Of a stretch of DNA of 35,425 nucleotides, positions 34,803 to 35,425 are shown piece by piece. The DNA comes from Candidatus Gemmiger avistercoris (lineage in GTDB: Bacteria > Bacillota > Clostridia > Oscillospirales > Ruminococcaceae). Both the position numbers and the translations under genes were made by a program. Within the stretch, counting starts at the first letter, position 1. Each line of letters opens with the position of its first letter. The stretch covers positions 1 through 35,425 of the forward strand of contig DXBF01000025.1 in assembly GCA_019116705.1 (NCBI GenBank), given 5' to 3'. The notes under the pieces were generated by a model. That model had not been told where the DNA came from. It worked only from the letters and a program-made list of their open reading frames with translations, and did no database searches.

Positions 34803-35108
34803 GAAAATTTCAAAATCCGTCACCGTCGGCGGACATGTGCCGACGACAGCGACACCGACAGGGAAATTTTACGGCAAGAGTGTGCGAGGAACGAAGTGAT
34901 GAGCGCGCGGCTTGCCGTAAAATTTTGTCGAAGGGGATTCCAAAGAGGGCTGCGGAGCCGAGCGCCGCCTGCGGCGGATGCAGCGAGGCGGAGCAGGGGC
35001 GGCGGCCGCAGAGCGCAAGCGCCGCCCCAAGGCGCGCCGCGCGATGCGGGAACCGCAACCCGTTAAACAGGAGCGTCAGGCAATTGCCGTGCGCGACTGT
35101 TGCCCCTT
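34803..35108 (-). repeat. 3'-end modular repeat, copy 4 (modules A-B-C-D, complete)
   Basis: Minus strand, starting about 8 nt after the pckA stop. Module A: AAAAGGGGCAACAGTCGCG facing CGCTCCTGTTT, apex CACGGCAATTGCCTGA. Module B: AACGGGTTGCGG to AGCCCTCTTT. Module C has perfect 15-bp arms AAATTTTACGGCAAG/CTTGCCGTAAAATTT, whose inner half differs from all other copies on both sides. Module D: GTCGCTGTCGTCGG/CCGCCGACGGTGAC with two G-U pairs, loop CACATGT, tail GGATTTTGAAATTTTC. Confidence 0.88.
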
Positions 35109-35116
35109 TTGATTTT

Positions 35117-35425
35117 TTACAGCTGCGGACCGGCGCTGACCAGGGCCTTGCCGGCGGCGTTGCTCTCGTACTTGACGAAGTTCTTCTGGAAGCGGGAAGC
35201 CAGGTCCTTGGCCTTGGCGTCCCACTCGGCGGCGTCGGCGTAGGTGTCGCGCGGGTCGAGGATCTTGGGGTCCACGCCGGGCAGCTCGGTGGGCACTTCA
35301 AAGTTGAAGTAGGGGATGGTCTTGGTGGGCGCGGTCTTGATGGAGCCGTCCAGGATGGCGTCGATGATGCCGCGGGTATCCTTGATGGAGATGCGCTTGC
35401 CGGTGCCGTTCCAGCCGGTGTTGAC
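35117..35425 (-). CDS. pckA: Phosphoenolpyruvate carboxykinase (ATP), 3' part
   Basis: The last 102 residues of the ATP-type enzyme, cut by the window edge. The visible sequence begins [20 protein letters not shown] and continues with [20 protein letters not shown], ending [14 protein letters not shown], a typical PckA C-terminus. The enzyme interconverts oxaloacetate and PEP with ATP/ADP and links glycolysis to the C4 pool; in anaerobes it often runs toward oxaloacetate. The stop is at 35117-35119, followed by AAAATC and then repeat copy 4. Confidence 0.93.
   Translation of the reverse strand, partial: VNTGWNGTGKRISIKDTRGIIDAILDGSIKTAPTKTIPYFNFEVPTELPGVDPKILDPRDTYADAAEWDAKAKDLASRFQKNFVKYESNAAGKALVSAGPQL

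Overview
The window looks like core chromosome of a GC-rich, low-oxygen gut Clostridium-class bacterium (Oscillospiraceae/Ruminococcaceae type, in the neighbourhood of Faecalibacterium, Gemmiger or Subdoligranulum). Support: Gram-positive style promoters (TTGACA-17-TATAAT variants), strong GGAGG ribosome sites, a T-box and a THF riboswitch, a surface protein with an IPQTS sorting signal, a two-gene SUF-like Fe-S system, and ATP-type PEP carboxykinase. The genus is inference. I see no phage, transposase, CRISPR array, rRNA or tRNA.

Layout: 1-5946 holds a MATE exporter, exonuclease III and a four-gene envelope-type operon (ECF-like sigma factor, zinc-type anti-sigma, two membrane proteins). 5947-8800 holds two minus-strand genes under RNA control: a folate ECF S component behind a THF riboswitch, and asparagine synthetase behind a T-box. 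8837-13242 holds the divergent smsCB pair and two tandem AI-2E family exporters. 13370-17404 is a divergent aconitase/citrate synthase pair (oxidative branch toward 2-oxoglutarate). 17435-21010 is one 1156-residue surface protein that looks less GC-rich than its neighbours, behind a 13-base G tract that may phase-vary it. 21082-24162 holds azlCD and a DnaK paralog. 24376-29526 is a plus-strand run: hisB, glyA, a cytidylate-kinase-like gene, a DUF308 membrane protein and an FAD oxidoreductase. 29854-31333 is an HtrA protease. 31508-34580 holds a GNAT-MnmM fusion and a UvrD-type helicase. The window ends in the 3' part of pckA.

The most interesting content is non-coding. (1) Two intergenic elements, 4710-4871 and 24409-24570, have the same 162-nt length and spacing, share unpaired sequence blocks, and have helices with different sequences that still pair. 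This is the signature of a conserved structured RNA; I do not recognise the family. (2) A modular repeat occurs five times (1661-1850, 2645-2836, 22207-22374, 29533-29840, 34803-35108). Each copy lies at the 3' end of a gene, in the gene's own orientation. Two copies supply the stop codon and last residues of the protein; the other three start about 6 nt after the stop. Its hairpins also show compensatory changes, and one module is an optional insert of about 120 nt.

Genes that plausibly work together: citrate synthase with aconitase; sigma with anti-sigma and the two membrane proteins; SmsC with SmsB; AzlC with AzlD; FolT, HisB and GlyA around one-carbon and amino-acid metabolism, though in separate transcription units.
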